A stretch of 64,000 nucleotides of DNA, from NCBI GenBank assembly GCA_014896255.1, contig JADBKT010000001.1, positions 1-64,000 on the forward strand. The letters run 5' to 3'. Shown here piece by piece: positions 1 to 7,934 of the stretch. Position numbers and translations under genes: made by a program. The first letter of the stretch is position 1, and each line of letters opens with the position of its first letter. This stretch comes from Hydrogenibacillus sp. (lineage in GTDB: Bacteria > Bacillota > Bacilli > Thermicanales > DSM-22653). The notes below the pieces were generated by a model that saw nothing but the letters and a program-made list of their open reading frames with translations, had not been told where the DNA came from and ran no database searches.

Positions 1-73
1 TCGGCCCAAGGGTAAAATGAGGATATCGTTTCACGACCCCTTCCAGCTTTAGGGCCTGATCCGTCAACGGCAT
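1..73 (-). CDS. ABC transporter ATP-binding protein, N-terminal fragment
   Basis: Only the first 24 codons lie in the window; the gene runs off the left edge. Reading leftward from the ATG at 73, the peptide contains LKLEGVVKRYPHFTLGP. This is the usual first beta-strand of an ABC ATPase, ending just before where the strand leading to Walker A would begin. A GGGGTG-type Shine-Dalgarno lies about 5 bases upstream. An in-frame ATG five codons earlier is a possible alternative start. The family is clear from this pattern only; the substrate cannot be told. It is divergent from the LiaF-like membrane gene at 238. Confidence 0.6.
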   Translation of the reverse strand, partial: MPLTDQALKLEGVVKRYPHFTLGP

Positions 74-92
74 CCCTTCACCCCACATCCCC

Positions 93-110
93 TGTATATA
101 ATCACATACA
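93..110. promoter_or_regulatory. Inverted repeat in the divergent promoter region, possible repressor operator
   Basis: TGTAT-N8-ATACA is a perfect 5-bp inverted repeat. It lies 20 bases upstream of the ABC gene start and overlaps AT-rich sequence (TATATA) that could be its -10 element. ABC-2 type transporter operons in Firmicutes are often governed by YtrA-like GntR repressors that bind short dyads of this sort. No regulator gene is visible here, so the role is inference. Confidence 0.3.
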
Positions 111-150
111 TACTTTAACAAACGCGCAGGCCGACGTCAAGCCAAAATTT

Positions 151-186
151 AAATGCCTGAACGGAGGCAGAGGCATTTCTTTTTTT
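151..186 (+). terminator. Rho-independent terminator-like hairpin upstream of the LiaF-like gene
   Basis: AAATGCCT (151-158) pairs perfectly with AGGCATTT (171-178) and is followed by C and a run of seven T. On the plus strand this is a standard intrinsic terminator. No plus-strand gene precedes it in the window, and the next gene begins 52 bases later. It may therefore act in the 5' leader of that gene or stop antisense read-through from the left. Confidence 0.6.
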
Positions 187-237
187 ATCTCTCTGTATTA
201 AGATGAAATTGAAACGCACGTGCAAGGAGGTACTTCT

Positions 238-948
238 TTGTCGACCGGACGAATCTTCACCGGTATCCTGCTGCTCGCGTTCGGCGTGCTGTGGTTGTTG
301 CAACAGCTTGGGCTTTTGACCTCCGGCCTCGGCGAACTGCTCTCGACGTACTGGCCGCTCATTCTGATCGTTTGGGCCATTCAGCTCATTTTTCGACGCG
401 GGGCGCGATGGTTCGGCTTGCTCGGGCTGATGATCGGCGTGCTGTTCCAGCTTAAGACGCTCGGCATCATCGAACACCTATCATGGGGCATTCTCTGGCC
501 GCTCGTGATCATCCTCATCGCCTTAAGGCTCCTCCTCCCTCGTCGCTGGTACACGACGTTCGCCCATCGCTCTCGCCCCGCATGGGCCAACCATCGATCG
601 ACGCTCACGACGCACCGCATCGAACATGCCTCGTTCTTTGCCTCGGCCAACCTCAAGATCGCTTCAAACCCGTTTGAAGGCGCAGAATTGTTCGTCCTCT
701 TCGGCGGCATCGAAGTCGATGCGCGCCAGGCGGTGCTCTCGCCCGGGGAGCGGGCCAAAGTCGAGCTCATCAACCTGTTCGGCGGCGTCGAGCTTTGCAT
801 TCCCGAAGGATGGCAGGTCGAGATTCACGGGATCCCGATCTTCGGCGGCTGGAAGGATCACACCGTCCGATCGAACGGCGGCGGTCCGGCGCCGATATTG
901 GAGATCGAGGCCATCCTGCTTTTTGGCGGTTTGGAAGTCAAACATTAA
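238..948 (+). CDS. LiaF-like / DUF5668 membrane protein
   Basis: The protein is 236 residues. It has four hydrophobic segments in the first half (roughly residues 4-25, 40-57, 63-82 and 87-105). A soluble C-terminal domain carries three LFGG repeats (LFGGIEV, LFGGVEL, LFGGLEV), typical of the LiaF C-terminal or cell-wall-active-antibiotics-response domain. LiaF-type proteins restrain LiaRS-like envelope-stress two-component systems, but no histidine kinase or regulator gene follows here. The start is taken as TTG at 238 because AAGGAGG ends 7 bases before it; an in-frame GTG at 220 lies upstream of that ribosome-binding site. The gene is followed by the small membrane gene at 1008 in the same direction. 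Confidence 0.75.
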   Translation: MSTGRIFTGILLLAFGVLWLLQQLGLLTSGLGELLSTYWPLILIVWAIQLIFRRGARWFGLLGLMIGVLFQLKTLGIIEHLSWGILWPLVIILIALRLLLPRRWYTTFAHRSRPAWANHRSTLTTHRIEHASFFASANLKIASNPFEGAELFVLFGGIEVDARQAVLSPGERAKVELINLFGGVELCIPEGWQVEIHGIPIFGGWKDHTVRSNGGGPAPILEIEAILLFGGLEVKH

Positions 949-1007
949 CGTTCCCCCCAAGATCATGACCCCATACGTTCAGTTCTCGGAAAGGAAGATC
1001 GCTGCGG

Positions 1008-1370
1008 ATGGTCATCAACCCAATGAACGACGAAGACGCTCGCACGTGGGCCATGTTCGTCCATTTAAGCGCTCTGTTGACGTTTGTGCTGCCGATTCCG
1101 TTCACCACCGTTTTGGCGCCGCTCATCTTGTGGCAGATGAAAAAGAAAGAGCATTCCTTCGTGGACGACCAAGGAAAAGAAGCCGTGAACTTCCAGCTTT
1201 CCATTTTGCTCTATGTGATTGTAAGCACGGTATTGATCCTCATCGTGATCGGTATTGTCCTTCTCATCGCGATCGCCGTCTTCTGGTTCGTGATGACGAT
1301 CATCGCCGCGGTCAAAGCGAAGAACGGCGAAGCCTTCCGATATCCGCTGGTGATTCGTTTCCTGCGCTGA
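1008..1370 (+). CDS. DUF4870 family small membrane protein
   Basis: This is a 120-residue protein. It opens with NDEDARTWAMFVHLSAL and continues with a hydrophobic helix, a short basic loop (WQMKKKEHSFVDDQGKEA) and two further strongly hydrophobic segments. That pattern matches DUF4870/Tic20-like proteins, whose function is unknown. AAGGAAG lies 10 bases before the ATG at 1008; a second in-frame ATG at 1023 is a less likely start. It is 59 bases downstream of the LiaF-like gene and probably co-transcribed. It faces the enoyl-CoA hydratase gene convergently. Confidence 0.75.
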   Translation: MVINPMNDEDARTWAMFVHLSALLTFVLPIPFTTVLAPLILWQMKKKEHSFVDDQGKEAVNFQLSILLYVIVSTVLILIVIGIVLLIAIAVFWFVMTIIAAVKAKNGEAFRYPLVIRFLR

Positions 1371-1382
1371 CGGGTATTTTCG

Positions 1383-1408
1383 CCGACAAAACAAACCGAC
1401 AAAACAAA
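1383..1408. repeat. Tandem duplication of a 13-bp unit
   Basis: CCGACAAAACAAA occurs twice in perfect tandem. It lies in the gap between the two convergent genes, directly beside the long hairpin at 1414-1469. On the minus strand the same bases give a T-rich tract that could help termination. Confidence 0.8.
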
Positions 1409-1413
1409 GAACA

Positions 1414-1469
1414 GGGCTCTCTTCCGGGACCGCTGCGGTGCGCAGCGTCTCCGGTCGGAAGAGAAGCCC
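1414..1469. terminator. Long hairpin between convergent genes, probable bidirectional terminator
   Basis: GGGCTCTCTTCC (1414-) pairs with GGAAGAGAAGCCC (-1469) with a single bulge. A nested hairpin GCTGCG-GTG-CGCAGC sits in the loop. On the minus strand the stem is followed by a T-rich tract (the 13-bp repeats), which suits termination of the leftward operon that ends at 1520. No clean U-run follows on the plus strand. Confidence 0.5.
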
Positions 1470-1519
1470 CTGAGTTTCTGAAGCGCGGTTCGATCGTACG
1501 ATGTCGTGATCGCCGTCGT

Positions 1520-2335
1520 TCATCGACCTGTGAAATTCGGCTTTCGTTTTTCAGCAAAAGCTTGCAGCGCTTCGACGCGATCTTCGGTCGGAATGAGCAC
1601 TTCGTACGCTTTCGATTCAATGTCCAGCCCCGTTTGAAGATCGACCTCGAGCCCGCGGTCGACGGCGAATTTGGCCTGGGCGACGGCAAGCGGCCCGTTT
1701 TGCGCGAGTTCTTCCGCCAATCGGCGGGCCGCGGCCGTCGGATCCTCCGCCACGCCGGTGAGGATCCCCCAATCATAGGCCTCCTGTGCCGTGATTCTAC
1801 GGGCGGTGAAAATCAACTCTTTCGCCCGCATCGGTCCGATCAACCGCGGCAGGCGTTGCGTACCGCCGGCGCCGGGGATGATGGCAAGCGACGTCTCGGT
1901 GAGGCCCATCACCGTCCCGACCGCCGCAAAGCGAAAATCACAGGCCAGGGCCAATTCGAACCCGCCGCCCAAGGCATAACCGTGCATCACGGCGATGGTC
2001 GGCTGCGGCAAACGCGCGACGGCGGTGAACACGTCGCGGATCTTCAGCACGTTTCTCCGGACTTCCGCCTCCCCAAGGGCCCGTCGTTCTTTGAGATCGG
2101 CCCCGACGGAAAACGCCCGCCCGTTCCCCCGAAAGACAACCGCCCGTAAGTCACGGCGGCGCTTCAGATCTTCGACGATCTCCCCGAGCCTGACGAGGGC
2201 CGCGTAATTCAAGGCGTTCAGCGCCTCCGGCCGGTTGAGGACGACGGTGGCGATCACGCCGTCGGTCTCGAAGTAGACTTCGTCCTTCTGATCCTGCTCC
2301 GGCGCCGGCGACATCGATTCGTTTGCTCCGGTCAT
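1520..2335 (-). CDS. Enoyl-CoA hydratase/isomerase (crotonase) family protein
   Basis: This 271-residue protein is the usual crotonase length. Oxyanion-hole motifs are visible as AFSVGADLKE and GYALGGGFELALACDF. Glutamates stand at both catalytic positions of hydratases, in GGGFELAL and in the ETSL run before IIPGAGGTQRL. This supports hydration of a trans-2-enoyl-CoA rather than a dehalogenase or isomerase role, but the substrate is unknown. The start is the ATG at 2335, preceded by AAAGGAG; longer upstream reading has no such site. It lies 62 bases downstream of the SDR gene, so the two are probably co-transcribed after the LysR gene. Confidence 0.85.
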   Translation of the reverse strand: MTGANESMSPAPEQDQKDEVYFETDGVIATVVLNRPEALNALNYAALVRLGEIVEDLKRRRDLRAVVFRGNGRAFSVGADLKERRALGEAEVRRNVLKIRDVFTAVARLPQPTIAVMHGYALGGGFELALACDFRFAAVGTVMGLTETSLAIIPGAGGTQRLPRLIGPMRAKELIFTARRITAQEAYDWGILTGVAEDPTAAARRLAEELAQNGPLAVAQAKFAVDRGLEVDLQTGLDIESKAYEVLIPTEDRVEALQAFAEKRKPNFTGR

Positions 2336-2397
2336 GGCGGCGCTCCTTTCTTCGGCGTCCGACGGACGGCGCCTTCTATTTTTTATCGCGTTAGCCG

Positions 2398-3150
2398 CTA
2401 GAACATCTTCGACTGCCCGCCGTCGACGACGACCGTCGTGCCGACGACCCACGACGCCTTCGGCGACGCCAGAAAGACGACGACGTTGGCCACCTCTTCC
2501 GGCGTGCCGAACCGCCCGCCGGGGATGTTCGCTTCCACGAAGGCGCGCATCGCTTCCGGGTTTTCCTTCATCCGCCGGTCCCAGCTCCCGCCCGGATGGC
2601 GGATCGATCCCGGCGCGACGCCGACGGCGCGCACGCCGTGCGGTGCGGCGGCATCGCCGAGGGCCTTGGTGAAGCTGATGAGGGCTGCCTTCGCCGCGTT
2701 GTACGCCGCCTTGCCGCCCGCCTCGCGCCCCCAGATGGAGGCGATGTTGACGATCACGCCGTTCGTCTTGGCGAGATGCGGGAGCGCCCGCAGACTCAAG
2801 TCGACCGCGGCGAAATAGTTGATCTCCATCGCCTTCGCGTAATCGTCAAACGGCGTCGAATACGCGTCCGCGCCGAAGCTCTGCCCGGCGTTGTTCACGA
2901 GCACGTCGAGCCGACCGAAGTGCCGGGCGACGCGCTCGATGAGCGAAGCGCGGGAAGCGGGATCGAAGGCGTCGAAGGTGAACGCCTCCGCCCCCGGAAT
3001 GTCCGCTTCGGCTTGTCTCAAGCCTGCTTCGCCGCGCGCGGCGACGGCGACGCGCGCGCCTTCTTCCGCGAACGTCTTGGCGATCGCGAGCCCGATCCCC
3101 CGCGAACCGCCGGTCACGAGCGCCACGCGTCCGGAAAGTTCGAGATTCAC
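2398..3150 (-). CDS. Short-chain dehydrogenase/reductase (SDR)
   Basis: This classical SDR of about 250 residues has the cofactor motif TGGSRGIG near residue 13. It also has NNAG in mid-protein, an active-site serine in NIASIWG, and YNAAK supplying the Tyr and Lys. The C-terminal end (VVVDGGQSKMF) is typical of FabG-like enzymes. The substrate cannot be read from sequence. The start is taken as GTG at 3150, after a GGGGGTGAG stretch; a start at 3210 would add 20 basic residues before the Rossmann fold. It is flanked by the LysR-type regulator upstream and the crotonase downstream, all on the minus strand. Confidence 0.85.
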   Translation of the reverse strand: MNLELSGRVALVTGGSRGIGLAIAKTFAEEGARVAVAARGEAGLRQAEADIPGAEAFTFDAFDPASRASLIERVARHFGRLDVLVNNAGQSFGADAYSTPFDDYAKAMEINYFAAVDLSLRALPHLAKTNGVIVNIASIWGREAGGKAAYNAAKAALISFTKALGDAAAPHGVRAVGVAPGSIRHPGGSWDRRMKENPEAMRAFVEANIPGGRFGTPEEVANVVVFLASPKASWVVGTTVVVDGGQSKMF

Positions 3151-3216
3151 CGCCTCACCCCCATAAGGCCTTGACGCACTTCCGACGGCGCGTTTTCTCG
3201 TTTGGATCAATGGCGG

Positions 3217-4164
3217 TCATTTCGCCTCGCCGCCTTCCGCCGCCACACACCCCGGCGCATCGCGCCCCTGTTGGCCGCCTTTTTCCAAAAGCAGCTGGCG
3301 AAAGCTGAGCGCCAGGGGCGAAAGCGGTTGTTGTACAGAGTGAACGACATACCATTTGCGAACGATCGGGAACCGTTCCACATCGAGCACGGTAATGAGA
3401 CCCATCTGCCGTTCCAAGCGGATCGCCGCCTCGGAGACGATCGAAACGCCGACCCTTGCGGCCACCGCTTCCTTGATCGCCGCGACGCTGCCGAGTTCCA
3501 TGCGGACGACCGGGAAGATCCCGAACTCCTGAAAAAACCGCTCCATCGTGCTGCGCGTCCCCGAACCTTTTTCGCGGATCAAAAACGGTTCCTTGGCCAA
3601 ACGCGAAAGCGGGATCCGCTCGACATCGGCCAGCGGATGATCGGCGGCGGCGATGACCACCAGCCGGTTGTCCAAAAAAGGCGCCGCCTCGAGATACGGC
3701 GACTGCTTCGGATAACCCATCACCGCCAAATCCGTCTCGCCGCGGAAAAGCCGCTGCAGAACGACGCTGCGGTTGACCACTTCCAGCTTGATTGCGACCT
3801 GCGGATGTTGACGATGGAATTCGCCCAAAAAGGGCGGCACGACGTACGCCCCCGCGGACGTATCGGCGGTGAGCGTGAGACTTCCGACGCGATGCGTCCG
3901 AATGTCCCTGATCGCCTGCTCGACGTCTTCAAGCTGACGGAACAACCGGTCCGCCGCTTCTTTCAAGTAGCTTCCCGCTTCGGTCAAGACGATCTGTTTG
4001 CCGGATTGCTCAAACAGCTTGACGCCGAAGTACTCTTCCAACTGACGGATGTGTTGCGACACCGCCGGCTGGCTCAAGTACAGCTCTTCCGCGGCGCGGG
4101 AAAAGCTCATGTGGCGGACGACGGTCCGGAAGATGTTCAGCCGACGCAGGTTCAAATATTCCAT
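3217..4164 (-). CDS. cbbR: LysR-type transcriptional regulator, probable CbbR
   Basis: This 315-residue protein has the LysR layout. The N-terminal helix-turn-helix lies at about residues 20-42 (FSRAAEELYLSQPAVSQHIR), then a linker helix and a two-lobed effector domain. CbbR proteins activate Calvin-cycle operons in response to metabolites such as NADPH or RuBP. Assignment as CbbR rests on family plus position: it directly follows the CO2-fixation block, 54 bases after nuoM. Unlike most cbbR genes it is not divergent from cbbL but lies downstream in the same direction. Its targets may be the palindromes upstream of cbbL at 12122-12158. CysB-, CysL- or YwfK-like regulators of the same family are the main alternatives. 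Confidence 0.7.
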   Translation of the reverse strand: MEYLNLRRLNIFRTVVRHMSFSRAAEELYLSQPAVSQHIRQLEEYFGVKLFEQSGKQIVLTEAGSYLKEAADRLFRQLEDVEQAIRDIRTHRVGSLTLTADTSAGAYVVPPFLGEFHRQHPQVAIKLEVVNRSVVLQRLFRGETDLAVMGYPKQSPYLEAAPFLDNRLVVIAAADHPLADVERIPLSRLAKEPFLIREKGSGTRSTMERFFQEFGIFPVVRMELGSVAAIKEAVAARVGVSIVSEAAIRLERQMGLITVLDVERFPIVRKWYVVHSVQQPLSPLALSFRQLLLEKGGQQGRDAPGCVAAEGGEAK

Positions 4165-4218
4165 CGCATCCTCACCGCTTTGCCTCTGACATTGAACCGC
4201 CGAACGGTATCCTCGCGC

Positions 4219-5736
4219 TTACACTCCAAGGCGCGACAAGAACAGGGCGATCGTCTCGCGCATCGTCTCCCCGAGGACGAGCGGATACAAGCCGAGAAGC
4301 GCAATCATCGCCACCAGCGCCAGCATCGGCAGCACTTCGATCGGTTGGGCGTCGGAAGCTCCGGCGAGCGACGGTCGGGTCGGCCCGTAGGTCGTCGTCA
4401 ACACCATGCGCAAGAGATAAGCGGCGGTGAGCACCAGCCCGAGAGCGCCGAAGAGAGCGATCCAGACATGGCCGCTTGCATAGAGTCCGAGGTAAGCCTG
4501 CACTTCGGCGACAAAGCCGGAGAACGCCGGAAGGCCCAACGAGGCCAACGCCCCCGTTAAAAGCACGGCGCTGGAGAGCGGCATCGGTTTGGCGAGCCCG
4601 CCGAGTTCCTCAAGCGATGTCGTCCCGGTACGCTCGGCGATCACCCCGGCGGTCATGAAAAGCAGCGCGGAGATGAGTCCGTGCGACACCATCTGAAAAA
4701 TCGCGCCCTGAAAGCCGACGGTGTTCAGCGCGGCGATGCCGAACAGGACGATGCCCATATGGCTCACGCTGGAATAGGCGATGATGCGCTTCAATTCCCG
4801 TTCCGCCAGCGCCAAAATCGCACCGTACAAAAGATTGATCAACCCGAGCACGGCCAACCACCCCGCGAACGCTTTCGCGACGTCCGGGAAGAAGCCGACG
4901 CCAAAGCGCATCAGACCGTACCCGCCCATCTTCAGCAGTACGCCGGAAAGAATCATCGAGATCGGCGCCGAGGCCACCGGATGGACGTTCAGCACCCAAG
5001 TGTGGAACGGCACGATCGGCAGTTTGATGCCGAAAGCCATGAGCAGCAAAAGAAATATCCCGGTCCCAAGCTCGGACGAAATGTCCAATGCCCCGAGCCG
5101 TTCGGCGATCTCATCGATGTGAGTCGAGCCGGTCACGGCAAGCAGCACCAGAAATGCGACCAGCATGATCAGCGATCCCAAGCCGTTGTAGATGAGCAGC
5201 TGATACGCCGCCCGCTCCCGGGCAAATCCGCCCCAGATGCCGACGAGAAAAAATAGCGCCACCAGCGTAATTTCAAAAAAGATGAAGAATAGAAGAATAT
5301 TTTTCGATACAAAGACGCCGTTCATGCCGACCAGCAACAACAGATAAAACATAAAATACGCCTTGACCCGGTACGTGTTGTACCACGCCGCCAGCGCCGC
5401 CAAAAACCCGATGACCGTCGAAAGCATGAGGAGCGGCAGCGACAGACCGTCGATCGCCAGATCATACCCGATCGGCAGGTCGGCCAGGCGAACGGTATTC
5501 AGCAGCGGATCGAAGATCGGAAACCGAAGCGAAAACCAATGCGCATGCTCCTCGAATTGCCAGCCTCCGGCACTGAGATTAAACCGCGCATACAGCCGAA
5601 ACGCCAGCAAAAGCGGCACAAACGACCCCACGACGCCGATCCATCGGGCCACACCGCCTTCGCGGGACGGAACCAAGGCGAGGACGATCATCATCAAAAG
5701 CGGCGCAAAAACGATCAGGGTCAACAGATGATCCAT
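4219..5736 (-). CDS. nuoM: NADH-quinone oxidoreductase subunit M (proton-translocating antiporter-like subunit)
   Basis: This 505-residue, highly hydrophobic protein belongs to the NuoM/NuoL/MrpD family. The buried glutamate of the ion channel is present (FFEITLVALFFLVGIWGG, Glu155), as is the channel lysine (MAFGIKLPIVPFHTW, Lys238). LLKMGGYGLMRFGVGFFP is NuoM-like. Length and these motifs fit subunit M rather than L (longer) or N. It is the only nuoM in the window and lies 11.5 kb downstream of nuoN, beyond the Calvin-cycle genes, while the nuo operon itself jumps from L to N. The simplest reading is that it supplies the missing subunit. A stand-alone antiporter-like or carbon-uptake role is possible. 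Confidence 0.85.
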   Translation of the reverse strand: MDHLLTLIVFAPLLMMIVLALVPSREGGVARWIGVVGSFVPLLLAFRLYARFNLSAGGWQFEEHAHWFSLRFPIFDPLLNTVRLADLPIGYDLAIDGLSLPLLMLSTVIGFLAALAAWYNTYRVKAYFMFYLLLLVGMNGVFVSKNILLFFIFFEITLVALFFLVGIWGGFARERAAYQLLIYNGLGSLIMLVAFLVLLAVTGSTHIDEIAERLGALDISSELGTGIFLLLLMAFGIKLPIVPFHTWVLNVHPVASAPISMILSGVLLKMGGYGLMRFGVGFFPDVAKAFAGWLAVLGLINLLYGAILALAERELKRIIAYSSVSHMGIVLFGIAALNTVGFQGAIFQMVSHGLISALLFMTAGVIAERTGTTSLEELGGLAKPMPLSSAVLLTGALASLGLPAFSGFVAEVQAYLGLYASGHVWIALFGALGLVLTAAYLLRMVLTTTYGPTRPSLAGASDAQPIEVLPMLALVAMIALLGLYPLVLGETMRETIALFLSRLGV

Positions 5737-5789
5737 GGTCCGCCCCTTCCTTTCGAAACATTGTATGGTTCGGTGACAAGCGGGAGCCG

Positions 5790-5819
5790 GACGCCGGACG
5801 CGTGATGGCGTCCGGCGTC
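5790..5819. other. Perfect 12-bp stem hairpin between tkt and nuoM
   Basis: GACGCCGGACGC (5790-5801) and GCGTCCGGCGTC (5808-5819) are perfect inverted copies with a 6-base loop. No T-run follows on either strand, so this is more likely an intercistronic RNA-stabilising, processing or partial-attenuation structure than a full terminator. Confidence 0.7.
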
Positions 5820-5847
5820 ACGTCCCGACGTCTCGTCCGGATTCTGC

Positions 5848-7893
5848 CTAACGCGTATGCGTCGATATCTCCCACTTCGGGTAGACGCGCCGGACGACCC
5901 GAAGCGCCGTCTCGACGACGCGTTCAACCGTAAAGCCAAATTCCGCCATCAGCCGCTCGCCGGGCGCCGAAGCGCCGAAGCGATCGATGCCGAGCACCGT
6001 CCCGGCGTCGCCGACGTACCGTTCCCACCCGAACGGGTGCGCCATCTCGATCGCCACCCGGGCGCGGACCTCCGGCGGCAAAACCGATCGGCGATACGCT
6101 TCCGATTGAGCCTCGAACAGCTCCCAGCTCGGCATGCTCACCACGCGCACCCCAAGCCCGGACGAGGCCAGTGCCTCCGCCGCCCTCAGAGCCAGATCGA
6201 CTTCCGAACCGCTGGCGATCAGGATCACCTTCTCCGACGCCTTCGCAAATCCATGCTCGCGCAAGACGTACGCGCCGCGCGGAAGCGCGTCAAACGCCCG
6301 CTTCGCCGTCTCCGGAAGCACCGGAAGCCCTTGGCGGGAAAGAACGATGGCCACCGGACCCGTCGTCGTCTCCAACGCCACCTTGTACGCGGCGGACGTC
6401 TCGTTGGCGTCGGCCGGCCGGATGACGATCATGTTCGGCATGGCCCGGAGCGACGGCAAGTGTTCGATCGGCTGGTGCGTCGGACCGTCTTCGCCGACGG
6501 CGATGCTGTCGTGCGTGAGCACATACATGACCGGCGCGCCCATGAGCGCCGAGAGGCGCATCGCCGGCCGCATGTAGTCGGAGAAAACGAAAAACGTCCC
6601 GCCGTAGACGATCAGCCCGCCGTGGAGCGCCATCCCGTTTAAAATCGCCCCCATGGCGTGTTCCCGAACCCCAAACCAGATATTCCGCCCGGTGTAATCC
6701 GGCGGCGCAAAATCCCCCGCCTCTTTCAACGTCGTCTTGTTCGACGAGGCGAGATCCGCCGAACCGCCGATCAAATTCGGAAGAACGCCGGCCAACGCAT
6801 TCAGCACCTGACCGGACGCGTCTCGGGTGGCGATCTTCTTTCCGCCGTCCGCAGCAAAGCGCGGCAGGACCTCGCTTATGTTCTTCGGCAGCCGGCGCGC
6901 CAACGCCGCTTCATATGCTTCGGCGAGCTCCGGATGCGCCTTGCGGTAGCGCGTAAAGAGCGCCTGCCAGGCCGCTTCCGCCGCTTCGCCGCGGGCGCGC
7001 ACCGCGTAAAAATGCGCCCGCACGTCGTCCGGCACCTCAAACGGCGGGGATGTCCATCCGTAAGACGCCTTCGCCTGCGCCGCGTCCTCCGCCCCCAGCG
7101 GGGCGCCGTGCACGGCGCTCGTTCCGGCCTTGGCGCTGCCGTAGCCGATCACCGTGCGCACTTCGATCAGCGTCGGCCGGTCATGCGCCGCCTTGGCCTC
7201 GGCGATCGCCTGATCGATGGCCTGAAGGTCATGTCCGTCTTCGACCCTGAGCACCTGCCACCCGTACGCGCGAAAACGCGCCGCCACATCTTCGGTAAAC
7301 GCTTTGTCCGTCCCGCCGTCGAGCGAAACGTCGTTCGAGTCATAGAGGACGATCAGCCGCCCGAGGCGCAGATGCCCGGCCAGTGACGCCGCCTCCGCGG
7401 CGACGCCTTCCATCAGATCGCCGTCGCCGACCAGGGCATACGTATAATGGTCGACAATCGGAAAATCCGGTCGGTTGTACCGGGCGGCGAGGTGCCGCTC
7501 GGCCATCGCCATCCCCACGGCCATGGCGATGCCCTGCCCCAGAGGGCCGGTCGTCGCCTCCACGCCCGGCGTATGCCCGTATTCCGGATGTCCCGGCGTC
7601 TTCGAACCCCACTGGCGAAACGCCTTCAAATCGTCGATCGAAACGTCATAGCCGGTAAGATAGAGCAGGCTGTACAACAACATCGAGCCGTGGCCGGCGG
7701 ACAAAATGAACCGATCGCGGTCCGCCCATTTCGGATTGGCCGGATTGTGCCGCATATGCCGCGTCCACAGCACATACGCCATCGGCGCCGCGCCCATCGG
7801 CAAACCCGGATGCCCGGACTTGGCCTGTTCGACGGCGTCGATCGACAGCGCGCGGATGGCGGCGATCGCCCGAGCGCTCAAGTCGTCCGTCAT
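5848..7893 (-). CDS. tkt: Transketolase
   Basis: Transketolase of 681 residues, close to the usual 660-670. It transfers two-carbon ketol units between sugar phosphates using thiamine diphosphate and Mg2+. In the Calvin cycle it helps regenerate ribulose 5-phosphate. Motifs include [17 protein letters not shown] near the N-terminus, the [20 protein letters not shown] segment, and the ThDP motif starting GDGDLMEG. The pyrimidine-binding domain follows ([27 protein letters not shown]). The start is the ATG at 7893, with AAAGGGGAG in front; upstream sequence in frame is shadow of the reductase gene. It follows that reductase by 41 bases and precedes nuoM. Confidence 0.95.
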   Translation of the reverse strand: MTDDLSARAIAAIRALSIDAVEQAKSGHPGLPMGAAPMAYVLWTRHMRHNPANPKWADRDRFILSAGHGSMLLYSLLYLTGYDVSIDDLKAFRQWGSKTPGHPEYGHTPGVEATTGPLGQGIAMAVGMAMAERHLAARYNRPDFPIVDHYTYALVGDGDLMEGVAAEAASLAGHLRLGRLIVLYDSNDVSLDGGTDKAFTEDVAARFRAYGWQVLRVEDGHDLQAIDQAIAEAKAAHDRPTLIEVRTVIGYGSAKAGTSAVHGAPLGAEDAAQAKASYGWTSPPFEVPDDVRAHFYAVRARGEAAEAAWQALFTRYRKAHPELAEAYEAALARRLPKNISEVLPRFAADGGKKIATRDASGQVLNALAGVLPNLIGGSADLASSNKTTLKEAGDFAPPDYTGRNIWFGVREHAMGAILNGMALHGGLIVYGGTFFVFSDYMRPAMRLSALMGAPVMYVLTHDSIAVGEDGPTHQPIEHLPSLRAMPNMIVIRPADANETSAAYKVALETTTGPVAIVLSRQGLPVLPETAKRAFDALPRGAYVLREHGFAKASEKVILIASGSEVDLALRAAEALASSGLGVRVVSMPSWELFEAQSEAYRRSVLPPEVRARVAIEMAHPFGWERYVGDAGTVLGIDRFGASAPGERLMAEFGFTVERVVETALRVVRRVYPKWEISTHTR

Positions 7894-7934
7894 CCGAACT
7901 CCCCTTTCTCTGCATCCATCAACCCTTAAGCCCA

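Noticed and set aside
626-2149. Open frame of 507 codons spanning the LiaF-like gene, DUF4870 gene and the crotonase region on the plus strand
   Set aside because: It crosses two real genes and a terminator region in another frame and has no family resemblance.
4219-5736. Call as MrpD or DabB-type transporter instead of NuoM
   Set aside because: Length, channel Glu/Lys motifs and the lack of a DabA or other mrp gene nearby favour NuoM, given that the nuo operon lacks one; kept only as an alternative.
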